A stretch of 64,000 bases of DNA from contig NZ_CP119075.1 in assembly GCF_029023725.1 (NCBI RefSeq), forward strand, positions 4,831,501 through 4,895,500, in the 5' to 3' direction. The notes under the pieces were generated by a model that was given only the letters and a program-made list of their open reading frames with translations, had not been told where the DNA came from and did no database searches. Of the stretch, positions 43,741 through 53,606 are shown piece after piece; position 1 is the stretch's first letter; each line of letters begins with the position of its first letter. The position numbers and the translations under genes were made by a program. This DNA comes from Synoicihabitans lomoniglobus (GTDB lineage Bacteria; Verrucomicrobiota; Verrucomicrobiia; Opitutales; Opitutaceae).

Positions 43741-44524
43741 CCGAACCTCCTCTTAATTCCTCCACCCACGCTCCACCATCCGGCACACCTGCCCAAGCCT
43801 TGGCCCCCGCAGCGAATAATTGATCAAGTCGTGCATCCTCGACATCTGGCGCGTAGGCGCGCAGCTCGATAAGTTTGTAGTCCTTCAGCTCGCCTGTCGC
43901 GGGGTTCTGTTTAGCGCGGACATGGACGATTGCCTTATGGAAAACAAGGTTGTCGCGCTGCTCACGGATTTGGTCCGCAGTGGCATCGACAATGAGGGTC
44001 TCCCGCGTGTTGCGTAAGCGCAGATGGACGTTCGGATTCTGTGAACCACCCCAATCGGTGATTTCTCCGATTAAGTAGCGCTCGGCATTTACCCACAATA
44101 CGCGCTCCTCGCGCTGGAAGTTTGAAGCCTGAGAAATAAGCACAGGAGGGAACGCTCCGCGCGGGCTGCGCACCGTAAACGTCAGATCTGGTTCCGCTTG
44201 GGAGCGTTGCTGCCAACGAAGCAGAACCTTGGCTCGATTCGCATCGATGTCAGACAGCGAACCCGTGGAACCAATCCGAGCGGAGTCGCTAAGGAGTGAT
44301 GCAAGCAGTCCGGCGGGGATGAGAACTCGCAAAAGATATGACCCCTCGTGAACCTGAACCCTAACGTCCTGCAACACGGTTTTGTTATCACTCCCTTGCA
44401 CGTATTTTTGCACGTCCTCGTTGAATTCAACGAAACGATTAAACGGCACGCCTTCGAGCGCCGACACGCGGTGGCCGGCGATCGACCCTTTAAGAACAAA
44501 TTCGACTGTCTCTGGCTGGGACAT
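43733..44524 (-). CDS. Unknown protein, partner of the PIN-domain gene
   Basis: 263 aa; I do not recognise the family. Visible parts: an N-terminal beta-rich segment (VEFVLKGSIAGHRVSALEGV, RFVEFNEDVQKYVQG), then EGSYLLRVLIPAGLLASLLS and a basic middle (RAKVLLRWQQRSQAEPDLTF). A second half follows (VLWVNAERYLIGEITDWGG, ETLIVDATADQIREQRDNLV, HKAIVHVRAKQNPATGELKD). No membrane segment or signal. It comes first in the operon and overlaps the PIN gene by 8 bases, the antitoxin position in vapBC-like modules, but it is far longer than any VapB and shows no obvious DNA-binding motif. Confidence 0.8.
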   Translation of the reverse strand: MSQPETVEFVLKGSIAGHRVSALEGVPFNRFVEFNEDVQKYVQGSDNKTVLQDVRVQVHEGSYLLRVLIPAGLLASLLSDSARIGSTGSLSDIDANRAKVLLRWQQRSQAEPDLTFTVRSPRGAFPPVLISQASNFQREERVLWVNAERYLIGEITDWGGSQNPNVHLRLRNTRETLIVDATADQIREQRDNLVFHKAIVHVRAKQNPATGELKDYKLIELRAYAPDVEDARLDQLFAAGAKAWAGVPDGGAWVEELRGGSGV

Positions 44525-44694
44525 GGCTGGGAAGGAGCGTCAACATGTTCGATATTTCCGTCTGCCGCAAGTCCGGTTGCGTCGCGTCGGCTCGTGCTTT
44601 GAACCGGCTGGGAAGACTTGTTCGAACATGGAGTAGGTAAGCAGGCAAACAGACGGCCCCGCAGAGACAAGACTGGCGGCGGGGTTTCACCGGC

Positions 44695-45498
44695 CTACCG
44701 CTCCAGGCTCGCGCTTTGGGCGTAGACTTTGAGGGCGTGCTCCATGCAACCCGCCGGATCTTCCGGCGCGAGGCCGACTTCGCGCGCGGGCACTCCCACC
44801 ACCGTGGTATGCGCATTCACGTCCTCCAGGACGACGCTCCCGGCTCCGATCTTGGCGCATTCGCCGATCTTGATGTCGCCCAGCAGCTTCGCCCCGGCGC
44901 CGATCAACACCCCGCGACACACGTGCGGGTGGCGGCGGCCGCGAGCCTTGCCGGTGCCGCCTAGAGTCACTTCGTGCAGAATGGAAACGTGGTCCTCCAC
45001 CACCGCCGTCTCACCAATCACAATCGACGTCGCATGATCGAAGAGAATGCCCGCCCCGATCTGCGCCGCCGGGTGGATGTCCACCCCGCAGACTTCGGAA
45101 ATGGAACTCTGCAGATGCAGCGCGATCTCGTGCCGATCCTGATTCCACAGATGATGCGCCAGACGATAGGCCGTGAGCGCCTGAAAGCCTTTGAAGTAGA
45201 GAAACGGCGACAGAAATCCCCGGCTCGCCGGATCACGTTCGTGAATCGCCTGGATGTCCTCCCGCACCTGCGCGCCGATGACGGGATTGCCCGCGAACGC
45301 TTCCTCGAAGAGCTCCTGCAACGACGGCTCGCTCACCACGTCATGCCCCAGCTTGCGCGAAATTCGATACGCCAGCGCACATTCCAGCGAACCGTAATGG
45401 AGGATGCTCTCGTGCAACAAGCCCGAGAGCACCGGCTCTTTTACGGCGGCAGCCTGGGCCTCGGCCCGCAGCGTTGTCCAAACAAGATCTGCGCTCAT
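44695..45498 (-). CDS. cysE: Serine O-acetyltransferase
   Basis: 267 aa from the ATG at 45498 (MSADLVWTTLRAEAQ); the 6 upstream codons lack the family match. CysE layout: N-terminal helical domain with IHERDPASRGFLSPFLYFKG and AYRLAHHLW. A left-handed beta-helix of hexapeptide repeats follows: EVCGVDIHPAAQIGAGILFD, HATSIVIGETAVVEDHVSIL, HEVTLGGTGKARGRRHPHV and GVLIGAGAKLLGDIKIGECA. It makes O-acetylserine, the first step of cysteine synthesis. The C-terminus lacks a clear terminal Ile for binding cysteine synthase. Confidence 0.93.
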   Translation of the reverse strand: MSADLVWTTLRAEAQAAAVKEPVLSGLLHESILHYGSLECALAYRISRKLGHDVVSEPSLQELFEEAFAGNPVIGAQVREDIQAIHERDPASRGFLSPFLYFKGFQALTAYRLAHHLWNQDRHEIALHLQSSISEVCGVDIHPAAQIGAGILFDHATSIVIGETAVVEDHVSILHEVTLGGTGKARGRRHPHVCRGVLIGAGAKLLGDIKIGECAKIGAGSVVLEDVNAHTTVVGVPAREVGLAPEDPAGCMEHALKVYAQSASLER

Positions 45499-45904
45499 AG
45501 TCCGCCCAACCTGCACGCCTCGCCGAAACGCGCAATGCGGATTCCAACTCCGCCTTGGGGTGTGTTTTGAAAAGCACTTTTGGCTCCTTTTTCATTCGTG
45601 GCCATTCGTGGCTGAAAAGAATGAAGCCGTAGCGGTGTTCCCATTCGCCCCACCCCATGTAACCAAACACCTGATACCACCATCCCGGATGAATTGAATT
45701 TTACCCCAAGAACGCAAAGTTCGCAAAGCTCTGGCTGTTTGATGCTTGGCGGACTTCGCGATCTTCGTGTCAGGTCGGATTGAATAGAGCCCTTGGTATG
45801 ATACCGGCGCAGACGATTCCGGCTGGCACCGAGTGCGCAGTTCGACCTTTCCTCTTGACCAGCTAGAGGAGCTGGGCCTTGTTCTAGTTTAACTAGAGAA
45901 CGCC
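45499..45904. other. 406-bp intergenic region with dispersed repeat fragments
   Basis: No gene. It contains ATTCGTGGCCATTCGTGGCT (45598-45617), part of a dispersed family also present near 54389-54530. It also contains an imperfect inverted pair of the type CGCAAAGTTCGCAAAG (45711-45726) with CTTCGCGATCTTCGTG (45755-45770). The right end carries the PadR promoter/operator region. Confidence 0.6.
45884..45896 (+). promoter_or_regulatory. Candidate PadR operator CTAGTTTAACTAG
   Basis: A perfect 6+1+6 palindrome, 8 bases before the padR start codon, downstream of TTGACC (45855-45860, -35-like). A related half site AGCTAGAGG lies at 45861-45869. Position and symmetry fit autorepression by the PadR protein. 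Confidence 0.6.
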
Positions 45905-46237
45905 ATGACTCCTTCCCCCAACGATCTTCTACAAGGCACCCTCGGCCTGCTCGCCCTGCGCGCCCTCCGCGACGAAAGTCGTCACGGCTGGGGCATCCAG
46001 CAACGTATCAACCAAATCGCCGACAACGTGCTGAGCGTGAATCAGGGTTCCCTCTACCCTGCCCTCATCCGGCTCGAAAAACAGGGTCTGATCAAATCCG
46101 AGTGGGGCACTTCCGAAGCCGGACGGCGCGCCAAATACTACGCGCTGACCGCCAAAGGGCGGAAGCAGATGGACGCCGAGACCGCCAACTGGCGCAAGTT
46201 CGCCACCGTCGTGGACCTTATTCTGGAGACTGCTTAA
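45905..46237 (+). CDS. PadR-family transcriptional repressor
   Basis: 110 aa. Winged HTH with the PadR order: LLQGTLGLLALRALRDESRH, GWGIQQRINQIADNVLSVNQ, then GSLYPALIRLEKQGLIKSEW and KYYALTAKGRKQM. It belongs to the subgroup that precedes ADOP-type permeases. Its stop codon directly abuts the permease ATG, so the two are one operon, and the palindrome just upstream is a likely binding site. Ligand unknown. Confidence 0.93.
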   Translation: MTPSPNDLLQGTLGLLALRALRDESRHGWGIQQRINQIADNVLSVNQGSLYPALIRLEKQGLIKSEWGTSEAGRRAKYYALTAKGRKQMDAETANWRKFATVVDLILETA

Positions 46238-48985
46238 ATGAGTCCGTTCAAGAGTCTTTGGGTCAGCCTGCGGGCACTCTTCCGTCCCCGGGCCGCGGAG
46301 TCCGAACTCGACGAGGAGCTGCGCATCCATCTCGAGATGGAGATCGAGCACAACATCGCCCAGGGCATGTCGCCCGCCGCCGCCCGCCGCGCCGCACGAG
46401 TCGCGCTGGGTGGCGTCGATCAAACCAAGGAAGCCAGCCGCGACGCGTGGGGCTGGCGCATCCTGCAGGATTTTTGGCGCGACGGCGGGTTCGCCCTCAA
46501 GTCCCTGCGCCGCACGCCTGGTTTCACGGTGATTGCCGTGCTGACCCTCGGCCTGGGTATCGGCGTCAATACCGTCATGTTTGCCTTTGTTCGCGACACC
46601 GTGCTGCGCCCGTTGGTGCGCGATGAATCGCTCGGCCTCACGACCATCTACAACAGCCGCGCCGGAGCCGACCGCGACTTCCGTCATTCGTCCTACGCCG
46701 AGTTTGAGACGTTGCGTGAATCCACCGACGTGTTCGCTGATGTCGCGGCTTCGTTTTACAGCATCGAAGCCGTCGGGGTGAAAAACGATCTCCACCGTCG
46801 CTTGATCGGCATCGCCTCTCAAAACTACCTGTCGCTCATCGGCGGTCGTCCCCTGCACGGCCGGTTCTTCAACACCGCCGAGTCGCAACTCGAGGCCGCC
46901 ATCCCGGTCGTCGTGGCCAATCACAGTTTGTGGCAACGGCTGGGCTTTCCCGCCAATTTTATCGGCAGCACCCTGCGCGTGAACCAACGCGACTACACCG
47001 TCATCGGCATCACCCCGCGCGGTTTCGTGGGTGAGCATGTATCGATCGGCCCCGAGATCTGGTTGCCCTTCGGCGAAGCCCATTTTTACCGCGACCAGAG
47101 TCTGCGTTCGACCGAACTTCACGCCCTCGGTCTGACCGCCCGACTCGCTCCCGGTCTGTCGATCGAGACCGCCCGCGCCCGCCTGCCCGCCCTCGACGAA
47201 CGTCTCAATGACCGTGCCTTACCCGAAGACGACGGCCCCCGCCACCTTGTGCTCGCCCCGCCTTCCCGCGCCGACTTGGGCAGTTCGAGTCCGAACAATG
47301 AGAGCTACCTCAATCTCTTTGCCCTCCTCTCCATGGGCCTGTCCGCCGCCGTGCTCATCGTAGCCTGTCTCAACCTCGCCAACATGGTGCTCGCCCGCGG
47401 TGCCGCGCGGCGCAAAGAGATCGCGATTCGCCTTTCGCTCGGAGCGTCCCGCGGGCGCATCGTGCGTCAGCTCAGCACCGAGGGGTTGGTCCTGTGCCTG
47501 CTCGGCAGTGTGGCGGGGCTACTCCTCAGTGTCTGGGCCGACAGCGGCATCTACCAAATTTCACTGCAGGTGTTTTCCACCAGCAATTTCACTCTGGGCG
47601 TCTCGCCGTTTCTCGACGGTTCCATGATGTCCGCCACCGTGGTGTTCTGCCTCATCGCCACGCTCGCCTCCAGCGTCGGCCCGGCCCTGCGCATCACGCG
47701 GCCCAACATCGTCGACGACCTCAAGCAGACTCGGAGCGGTGGAACCGGGTCCGCTCCGTGGCGGCGCTTTTTCACGCTGGGCAACACGCTCGTCATCGCT
47801 CAAATCGCGCTCTCCCTCGCCCTGTTGTTCAGCGCCGCCCTGTTCGTGCGCAGCTCGCTGGGCGCGAAGTCCATGGATCTGGGCTTCCAGACGGCCGATC
47901 AACTGGTCGCCAATCTCGACTACGGCATGACCGATCTCTCGGACCCCGCCATCGCCCGCCAACAGCAGGCGCTCCTCGCTCGCCTCACCCCGTTGGCGGG
48001 AGCAGGCAACGTCGCACTCGCGTCCGATGTTCCCTACAATTTTGAGCTCGGATATCACCCCGTCTTTCCCGCTGCCGACGCCGCCCCGATCAGTCTCGAT
48101 CAGGCCCACGACGGACGCAGCTACGCCGGCTTTACCGCGGTCAGTCGGGACTACTTCTCCCTGCTCGGGATCAACGTTCTGCGTGGACGCACCTTCACCA
48201 CCGCCGAGTCGACCGAGCCCGATGGCCCCGGTGTCGCCATCATCGACCAAAGCCTCGCCCGGTCCCTCTTCGGTGACCGCGACGCAATCGGTCAACGCGT
48301 GTTTCTCGGTGAAGAAGCCGCCGCCAGCGGCGATCTCGCCCGGTCTCTCGAAATCGTCGGCATCGTGCGCAGCCCGCGCGATCATGTCTTCGAAGACGCA
48401 GCCCCCGCGCGGATTTATCGTCCCCTCGGACAAGCCCCCGAATCCAATATTTACCTACACCTCGGCACGTCGGAACCCCAGCGGCGCGCGCCGACGATTC
48501 GGCGGGAGTTGCAGGCGTTCGATCCGGCCACCCCCGTGCTTTTCATCCGCCCGCTCAGCAGCTTTGTGGAGAACAACGTAAACAGTCTGCTGGTGAAACT
48601 CGCCGCCCTCATTTTCGGCATCTTCGGCGGTATCGCACTGCTCCTCGCCATTGTCGGGGTTTACGGGGTGAAATCCCACGCCGTCACCCGCCGCACCCGC
48701 GAGATCGGCATTCGCATGGCGCTGGGCGCTCATCCGCGCGAAGTCATGGGATTGATCCTCCGACAGGGCGCCCTGCAAACGCTGGTGGGATTGATGCTCG
48801 GCACCGCCCTTTCCCTGGCCGCCAGCCGCGCCCTCGCCAGCATGATTTATCAAGCCACGCAGACGGACGTTTTGGCACTGATCGTCAGCGGCGCGGTTCT
48901 CGGATTGGCGGTCCTGCTCGCGTGCTACCTGCCGGCCCGGCGCGCCACCCGGGTCGACCCGGCCACGACTTTGCGCAGCGAATAA
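46238..48985 (+). CDS. ADOP-type (FtsX/MacB-like) giant ABC permease
   Basis: 915 aa. It begins with the ADOP N-terminal cytoplasmic segment (ELDEELRIHLEMEIEHNIAQ, GMSPAAARRAARVALGG), then a membrane segment at LRRTPGFTVIAVLTLGLGIGVN. Two MacB-like periplasmic domains and FtsX-like permease units follow, the last ending ATRVDPATTLRSE. The tandem duplication of the permease unit within one chain is the defining ADOP feature. Such proteins lack an adjacent ATPase gene here, as usual. The function is probably efflux or envelope stress; repression by the adjoining PadR is inferred from the operon. Confidence 0.93.
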   Translation: MSPFKSLWVSLRALFRPRAAESELDEELRIHLEMEIEHNIAQGMSPAAARRAARVALGGVDQTKEASRDAWGWRILQDFWRDGGFALKSLRRTPGFTVIAVLTLGLGIGVNTVMFAFVRDTVLRPLVRDESLGLTTIYNSRAGADRDFRHSSYAEFETLRESTDVFADVAASFYSIEAVGVKNDLHRRLIGIASQNYLSLIGGRPLHGRFFNTAESQLEAAIPVVVANHSLWQRLGFPANFIGSTLRVNQRDYTVIGITPRGFVGEHVSIGPEIWLPFGEAHFYRDQSLRSTELHALGLTARLAPGLSIETARARLPALDERLNDRALPEDDGPRHLVLAPPSRADLGSSSPNNESYLNLFALLSMGLSAAVLIVACLNLANMVLARGAARRKEIAIRLSLGASRGRIVRQLSTEGLVLCLLGSVAGLLLSVWADSGIYQISLQVFSTSNFTLGVSPFLDGSMMSATVVFCLIATLASSVGPALRITRPNIVDDLKQTRSGGTGSAPWRRFFTLGNTLVIAQIALSLALLFSAALFVRSSLGAKSMDLGFQTADQLVANLDYGMTDLSDPAIARQQQALLARLTPLAGAGNVALASDVPYNFELGYHPVFPAADAAPISLDQAHDGRSYAGFTAVSRDYFSLLGINVLRGRTFTTAESTEPDGPGVAIIDQSLARSLFGDRDAIGQRVFLGEEAAASGDLARSLEIVGIVRSPRDHVFEDAAPARIYRPLGQAPESNIYLHLGTSEPQRRAPTIRRELQAFDPATPVLFIRPLSSFVENNVNSLLVKLAALIFGIFGGIALLLAIVGVYGVKSHAVTRRTREIGIRMALGAHPREVMGLILRQGALQTLVGLMLGTALSLAASRALASMIYQATQTDVLALIVSGAVLGLAVLLACYLPARRATRVDPATTLRSE

Positions 48986-49030
48986 ACGCGAAACGGCGGG
49001 GTCGGATCGAGCGTTCCCGCCGACGCGCGT

Positions 49031-50932
49031 TCAGTTGAATTTCGCGCGGTCCAGCAAGGCCTGCACGTCCGGCGCGATCGCAGGATCACTTAGAAATTCC
49101 GGGAAGACCTGGCCGATTCGCACACGAGTCTGCCAGTGCAACTGACGGTCATAGGTATTGATCACCGCCTTTCGGAATTCGGCGTCCCCGGCCAACGCCC
49201 GCATCGCGGCGGCGGCGCGATCGACTTTGTCGGGGTAAAACCCGGTCACGGTCTTCGACGCCAGGAGGCGCACCATGCCCTGCTTCGCGGTGGCGATCTC
49301 GGCTTCGGTCGCGCCCTCGGTGGTTGCGATCGCGATCCAGGCGTCGACCCCGGAGATGTCGGTCCAACGCCGCAGCGCATTGATCGCATCCGGACGAAGC
49401 GGATTGTCGGTGAGGACCAGTTCCTGCAAATAAGTCGCAGTCGCCGCGCCGGAGTTGCCATCGATGATGACCAACACGTCGCGCCGCCGGTCATCGTTCG
49501 AAGCCGCCGCCATCGCGGGTGCATAGATTTCGTTCCAGAGATAATCGGACACATCCAGATTGGCCGAGAGTTTCTTCAAGCTGCCCTGCGCGTCGCGCTT
49601 CACGGTGGTGTTTTCCGCCAACACGACATCGAGCAGCACCCGGACACTCTCCGGGTCTCCCACCATCTCCATGCCCTTGAACGCCGCCACGCGGATCGCC
49701 GCCTCCTGATCGGCTTGAGCGAGTTGGTTGACCAATGCCGTCACTCCCGCGGTATTGCGCAGCACGAGCAAACGCAGCGACGCCGCCCGCGCCGCGACGT
49801 CTCCGTCGCCCTGCACCGTCGCGAGCAACGCCGCCTCGGACGCGGGGGCATTCAAACGGGCCAACGCCGCCGTGACATCCCGGTCCCGCCCGTTGGCCAG
49901 ATGAAGGTCGAGCAAGGGCTGAAAACTTGTATCCGAACCCACGATACCGAGCGCACGCACCACCACCGGATGCAGCGTTTCCGACGCACCTTCCAGTCGC
50001 GCCAGGACCGCCGCTTCGTAAGCGCGCAGGCGCTGGTCGGCGATGGCATCGAGCACGACGATTTGCGCGGGCTCCGGGAGATCGGGCAGTCGCGCCACCA
50101 CGTCGTTTTGGAGCGACGAATCCATCGCGGCGCGCAGGAACAGCAGCGGCAGTTGCGACTCGGATCCGCTCAAGGTGGCGGTCAATACGGCGTTGGCCCC
50201 GCGAGCGTCCAGCTCCAGCAATCGCGCAAATGCGGCCACACGCACGGCTTCACCAGTCCCGGTCTCCGCCAACTCCCGCGCCAAACGACGGTCGGTGACG
50301 CCAGCGTCCAACAGCGCGAGCTCGACGGTCTCGCGAAACACTCCGGTCGCGCCGGAGCGCGCCTTGGCCAAAGCCGACCGCGCCGCCCGGTTGCCGATCT
50401 TTCCCAGGGCGAGCGCGGCCTCCGACGAACCGGTCTTCAGGACGGCCGTTAGTTCGCGCACTGCCCGAGATTCACCGCGGTAGGCCAAGGCATCGGCCAA
50501 GGGACCGCGCTCCGCCGCCGGGGCTTTCAAAATCGCCTTTTCCAGCACGGCGGCCGCACCCCGCGAGGGGTTGGCCGACAAGGCCCGACGGGCGAGATCC
50601 TGGATGCGCGGATCAGGGTCGGCGAGCAAGGCCGCGAGGGGCTTGACCGCCGCCTTGGTGCCGACGAGTTCCAACATGCGGATCGACCAGTCGCGGGTCG
50701 CCCAATCGCGGTCAGGACCGATGGCCTGCAGCAGTTCACTTTCCAGGGCTTTCAACTCCCGGGGCGTGGCGTCGACGAGCGCCTGGCGGAGATCGAGCCG
50801 GGCCGACTGGCGCACGGCAAAATCGGTGGCATTGAGATCGTCGATGAAGGCGGTGATATCGCTGGCTTGAGCCGAGATCGGCGCACACCAAACCGCGCAA
50901 CAAAGCGTGAGAAGAGAGAGGGGTTTGTTCAT
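49031..50932 (-). CDS. Secreted HEAT-repeat protein
   Basis: 633 aa from the ATG at 50932, giving a signal peptide (MNKPLSLLTLCCAVWCAPIS...); the longer frame to 51160 overlaps the upstream gene and lacks one. The chain is a run of HEAT/armadillo-type helical pairs (VKPLAALLADPDPRIQDLAR, AVLEKAILKAP..., RVLLDVVLAENTTVKRDAQG) across nearly the whole length. It is a likely periplasmic protein-binding scaffold. It lies 26 bases downstream of the oxidoreductase gene, so they are probably one operon (oxidoreductase first). Confidence 0.82.
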   Translation of the reverse strand: MNKPLSLLTLCCAVWCAPISAQASDITAFIDDLNATDFAVRQSARLDLRQALVDATPRELKALESELLQAIGPDRDWATRDWSIRMLELVGTKAAVKPLAALLADPDPRIQDLARRALSANPSRGAAAVLEKAILKAPAAERGPLADALAYRGESRAVRELTAVLKTGSSEAALALGKIGNRAARSALAKARSGATGVFRETVELALLDAGVTDRRLARELAETGTGEAVRVAAFARLLELDARGANAVLTATLSGSESQLPLLFLRAAMDSSLQNDVVARLPDLPEPAQIVVLDAIADQRLRAYEAAVLARLEGASETLHPVVVRALGIVGSDTSFQPLLDLHLANGRDRDVTAALARLNAPASEAALLATVQGDGDVAARAASLRLLVLRNTAGVTALVNQLAQADQEAAIRVAAFKGMEMVGDPESVRVLLDVVLAENTTVKRDAQGSLKKLSANLDVSDYLWNEIYAPAMAAASNDDRRRDVLVIIDGNSGAATATYLQELVLTDNPLRPDAINALRRWTDISGVDAWIAIATTEGATEAEIATAKQGMVRLLASKTVTGFYPDKVDRAAAAMRALAGDAEFRKAVINTYDRQLHWQTRVRIGQVFPEFLSDPAIAPDVQALLDRAKFN

Positions 50933-50958
50933 GATGGGGAACAACAGGGTGACGGGGT

Positions 50959-52254
50959 TTAGGCGGGCAGTTCGTAGCCGGCGCGGCGGGGGCGGTCTTC
51001 CCAACGGCTGGCGCCGGCGTCGTCGAGGATACGCTCGGCGCGGGGATCCCAGCGCACCGGCCGGTTGAGCCGTTCGGCGATGCCGGCCAGCTGGCAGATC
51101 GTGGCCGTGCGGTGGCCGATAGTGGCCGGACAAATGGTCGCGCGACGCGAGCGCACGCACTCCAACCAGTTCTGCTGGTGGTTGTGGGACTCGTAGAGCC
51201 GCGTGTCACCGGGACCGAGCGGGCGTTTGGCCAACTCCGGCCGCGAGGTGTCGAGGCGACCTTCGCGGCTCACCCAGATGTCGCCTTCGCTGCCGACGAA
51301 GCGGACCATGTGGTTGTTGGCGATCGGGTGATCGCGGATGACCTTAATGCCGTCGTCGTATTGATGATATTGATACTCCGAACCTTCGAAGCCTTTTGGC
51401 ACGAAGAGCGTGGGGCCGGAGTCGTCGCGCCCGAGGGCCCATTGCGCGATGTCAAAGTGATGCGCGCCCCAGTCTCCGTTCTTGCGGGAACCGTATTCCC
51501 AATAACAGCGCCAGCCGCCGCCGAAGTCACTGCGCACGCGCGCCTCGGTGTAGGGTTCGTAGGGCGTCGGGCCGAGCCACTTGTCGTAATTGAAACCTGC
51601 TGGGATCGGCTCTTCCGCGCCCAGCGTCGCCGGGGCAAAGGAGCCCAGCCGGGCGTGAACTTCCTTGATCTCGCCGATCCACCCGCTGCGCACCATTTCC
51701 GCTGCCTTGCGAAAGGCATGTTCGGAGCGTTGTTGGGAGCCCACCTGGAGGACGGTGCCGTAACGGCGCTCGGCCTCCACCATGGCTTTGCCCTCGGCAA
51801 TGGTGAGCGTCATCGGCTTCTCCACGTAAACGTCCTTGCCCGCGCGCATGGCCGCGATGGCGATGGCGGCATGCCAGTGATCGGGCGTGACGATAAACAC
51901 CGCGTCGACCGCCGGATCATTGATCACGTCCTCGTAATTCTCCGTCGCCCGCACGTCCGCAAAACCTCGCCGCACCATGTCGGCCTGAGCCCGGTCCCGC
52001 GCTTGCGTGCGCACATCGCAAACCCACAGCGGTTGGACGCCGGGGCCGCCGACGACCTCAACATGGGCCCCCATCTGCAGACCCTGGCCGATGAAGCCGA
52101 GGTTGATGCGGTCGTTGGCGCCCGGCACTCCGCCGCGCCCCAACACCTGCGAGCGGACCAGTTGCGGCGCCGCCCACATAAAAGCGCCCCACGTGGCGCT
52201 TTGTTTCAAAAATGAGCGCCGCGAACGGGCACCGGTCGGAAGAGGGGTTTTCAT
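50959..52254 (-). CDS. Tat-exported Gfo/Idh/MocA-family oxidoreductase
   Basis: 431 aa from the ATG at 52254. Tat signal [20 protein letters not shown], then the Rossmann domain ([38 protein letters not shown]) with [14 protein letters not shown]. The C-terminal domain has [20 protein letters not shown], typical of the exported oxidoreductases of Verrucomicrobiota and Planctomycetota. It is a different subfamily from the protein at 21103-22476. Probably co-transcribed with the HEAT-repeat gene, whose product could be its partner. Divergent from the homocysteine methyltransferase gene. Confidence 0.92.
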   Translation of the reverse strand: MKTPLPTGARSRRSFLKQSATWGAFMWAAPQLVRSQVLGRGGVPGANDRINLGFIGQGLQMGAHVEVVGGPGVQPLWVCDVRTQARDRAQADMVRRGFADVRATENYEDVINDPAVDAVFIVTPDHWHAAIAIAAMRAGKDVYVEKPMTLTIAEGKAMVEAERRYGTVLQVGSQQRSEHAFRKAAEMVRSGWIGEIKEVHARLGSFAPATLGAEEPIPAGFNYDKWLGPTPYEPYTEARVRSDFGGGWRCYWEYGSRKNGDWGAHHFDIAQWALGRDDSGPTLFVPKGFEGSEYQYHQYDDGIKVIRDHPIANNHMVRFVGSEGDIWVSREGRLDTSRPELAKRPLGPGDTRLYESHNHQQNWLECVRSRRATICPATIGHRTATICQLAGIAERLNRPVRWDPRAERILDDAGASRWEDRPRRAGYELPA

Positions 52255-52506
52255 GACGACAATGGGAGATGCGGCCATCGACCGGGAACGGACCCAGTGA
52301 TGGGAGGGGAGAATCGACTCAACTTGAGCCGCGTGGGCACCCACTCCGAACCAATTCTACCGTTGGCGCAAAATCCGCACGCTGTCCGCCAAGAAATGCG
52401 ACCACCGGTTCCGACGGTTTCTCCGCATCGCCCAATCAGCCACGCTCGCGGCACCGCGCACGTTCGACTTGCGACGCTCGGTTCGCTCGGGCCAACTGGT
52501 CGTCCC

Positions 52507-53424
52507 ATGGCTTCCTCGAACAACCGCCTTCTCGCCGCCCTCGCCTCCCGCCGTCTCGTTTGTGACGGCGGCATGGGCACCCAACTCATGCTCGCCGGTC
52601 TCGAACAAGGCGCTTCCGGCGAGGCCTGGAACATCACTCACCCCGAGCGCGTGCTGGAGATCCAAAAACGCTACGTCGACGCCGGAGCCGACTGCATCAT
52701 CACCAACACGTTTGGCGGTTCGCGGCTCATGCTGGAACGCCACGGCGTGGCCGACGACGTCGTCGCAATCAACCAAGCCGCCGTGCGCATCGCCCGTGAA
52801 GCCTTTGGCGACAAAGAAGGCTTCGTGCTCGGCGACATCGGCCCGCTCGGCGCCATCCTCGAACCTTACGGCGACCTGCCCTACGCCGACGCCGTGGCCG
52901 CCATCACCGAGCAAGCCAAGGCGCTCGTGGAGGCCGGCGTCGATGCGATCATTCTCGAAACCCAAACCGGCAAGGAAGAGATCCAGGCCGGCCTCGAAGG
53001 CGCCAAGGCCGCCGGTGCCCCCTGCATCATCGCGTCGTTCGCCTACGACCTGTCCGCCGATAAGTCCTTTTACAAAACCATGATGGGCTTTGGCCCCGAA
53101 GACGCCGCCGAGTTCTGCGAAGAACACGGCGCCGACATCATCGCCCTCAACTGCGGCACCGGCATGGACATGCCTGGGGCGGCCAGCGTGGCCGAAATCT
53201 ACCGCGACACCGTCGATCTCCCCATCATGATCCAGCCCAACGCAGGCCTGCCCGTGTTGGAAAACATGAAGGCCGTCTACAAGCAGCCCCCCGAGGAAAC
53301 CGCCGCCGAGACCCCGGCCGCCCTCGCCGCCGGTGCCAACATCATCGGCTCCTGCTGCGGCAGCACCCCTGACCACACCGCCGCCATCCGCGCCAAGGTC
53401 GACGCCTTCAACGCCGCCAATTAA
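52507..53424 (+). CDS. Homocysteine S-methyltransferase family protein
   Basis: 305 aa from the ATG at 52507; the 70 upstream codons belong to the intergenic region. It is a TIM barrel with LVCDGGMGTQLMLAGLEQGA at the start. The zinc-binding cysteines lie in IALNCGTGM and in the terminal IIGSCCGSTPDHTAAI. This is the MetH N-terminal/BHMT type, transferring a methyl group to homocysteine to form methionine; the methyl donor (betaine, S-methylmethionine or B12 in trans) is not readable. A stand-alone domain, so no cobalamin module is included. Confidence 0.9.
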   Translation: MASSNNRLLAALASRRLVCDGGMGTQLMLAGLEQGASGEAWNITHPERVLEIQKRYVDAGADCIITNTFGGSRLMLERHGVADDVVAINQAAVRIAREAFGDKEGFVLGDIGPLGAILEPYGDLPYADAVAAITEQAKALVEAGVDAIILETQTGKEEIQAGLEGAKAAGAPCIIASFAYDLSADKSFYKTMMGFGPEDAAEFCEEHGADIIALNCGTGMDMPGAASVAEIYRDTVDLPIMIQPNAGLPVLENMKAVYKQPPEETAAETPAALAAGANIIGSCCGSTPDHTAAIRAKVDAFNAAN

Positions 53425-53606
53425 GCCGGGAAGCGCGAGCAAGCTCGCGGCCTACCCCTACATTTGGAATTCGCCTTCCCGCAGGCTGCCTGCTTGCAGG
53501 CGCTCGCTCAACTCGGGCGACTCGCCAACACCATCGGCTCAACAGTTGAATTTCAGTCCGGTGTGAAACACCAAAGGGGCGTGGTTAGGTGGTCCTCCTT
53601 ATCACC

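Noticed and set aside
44533..44640. TGTTCGAACA (44624-44633) as a LexA box upstream of the PIN-module genes
   Set aside because: The half sites match the verrucomicrobial TGTTC/GAACA pattern but with no spacer instead of four bases, and a matching full site is absent.
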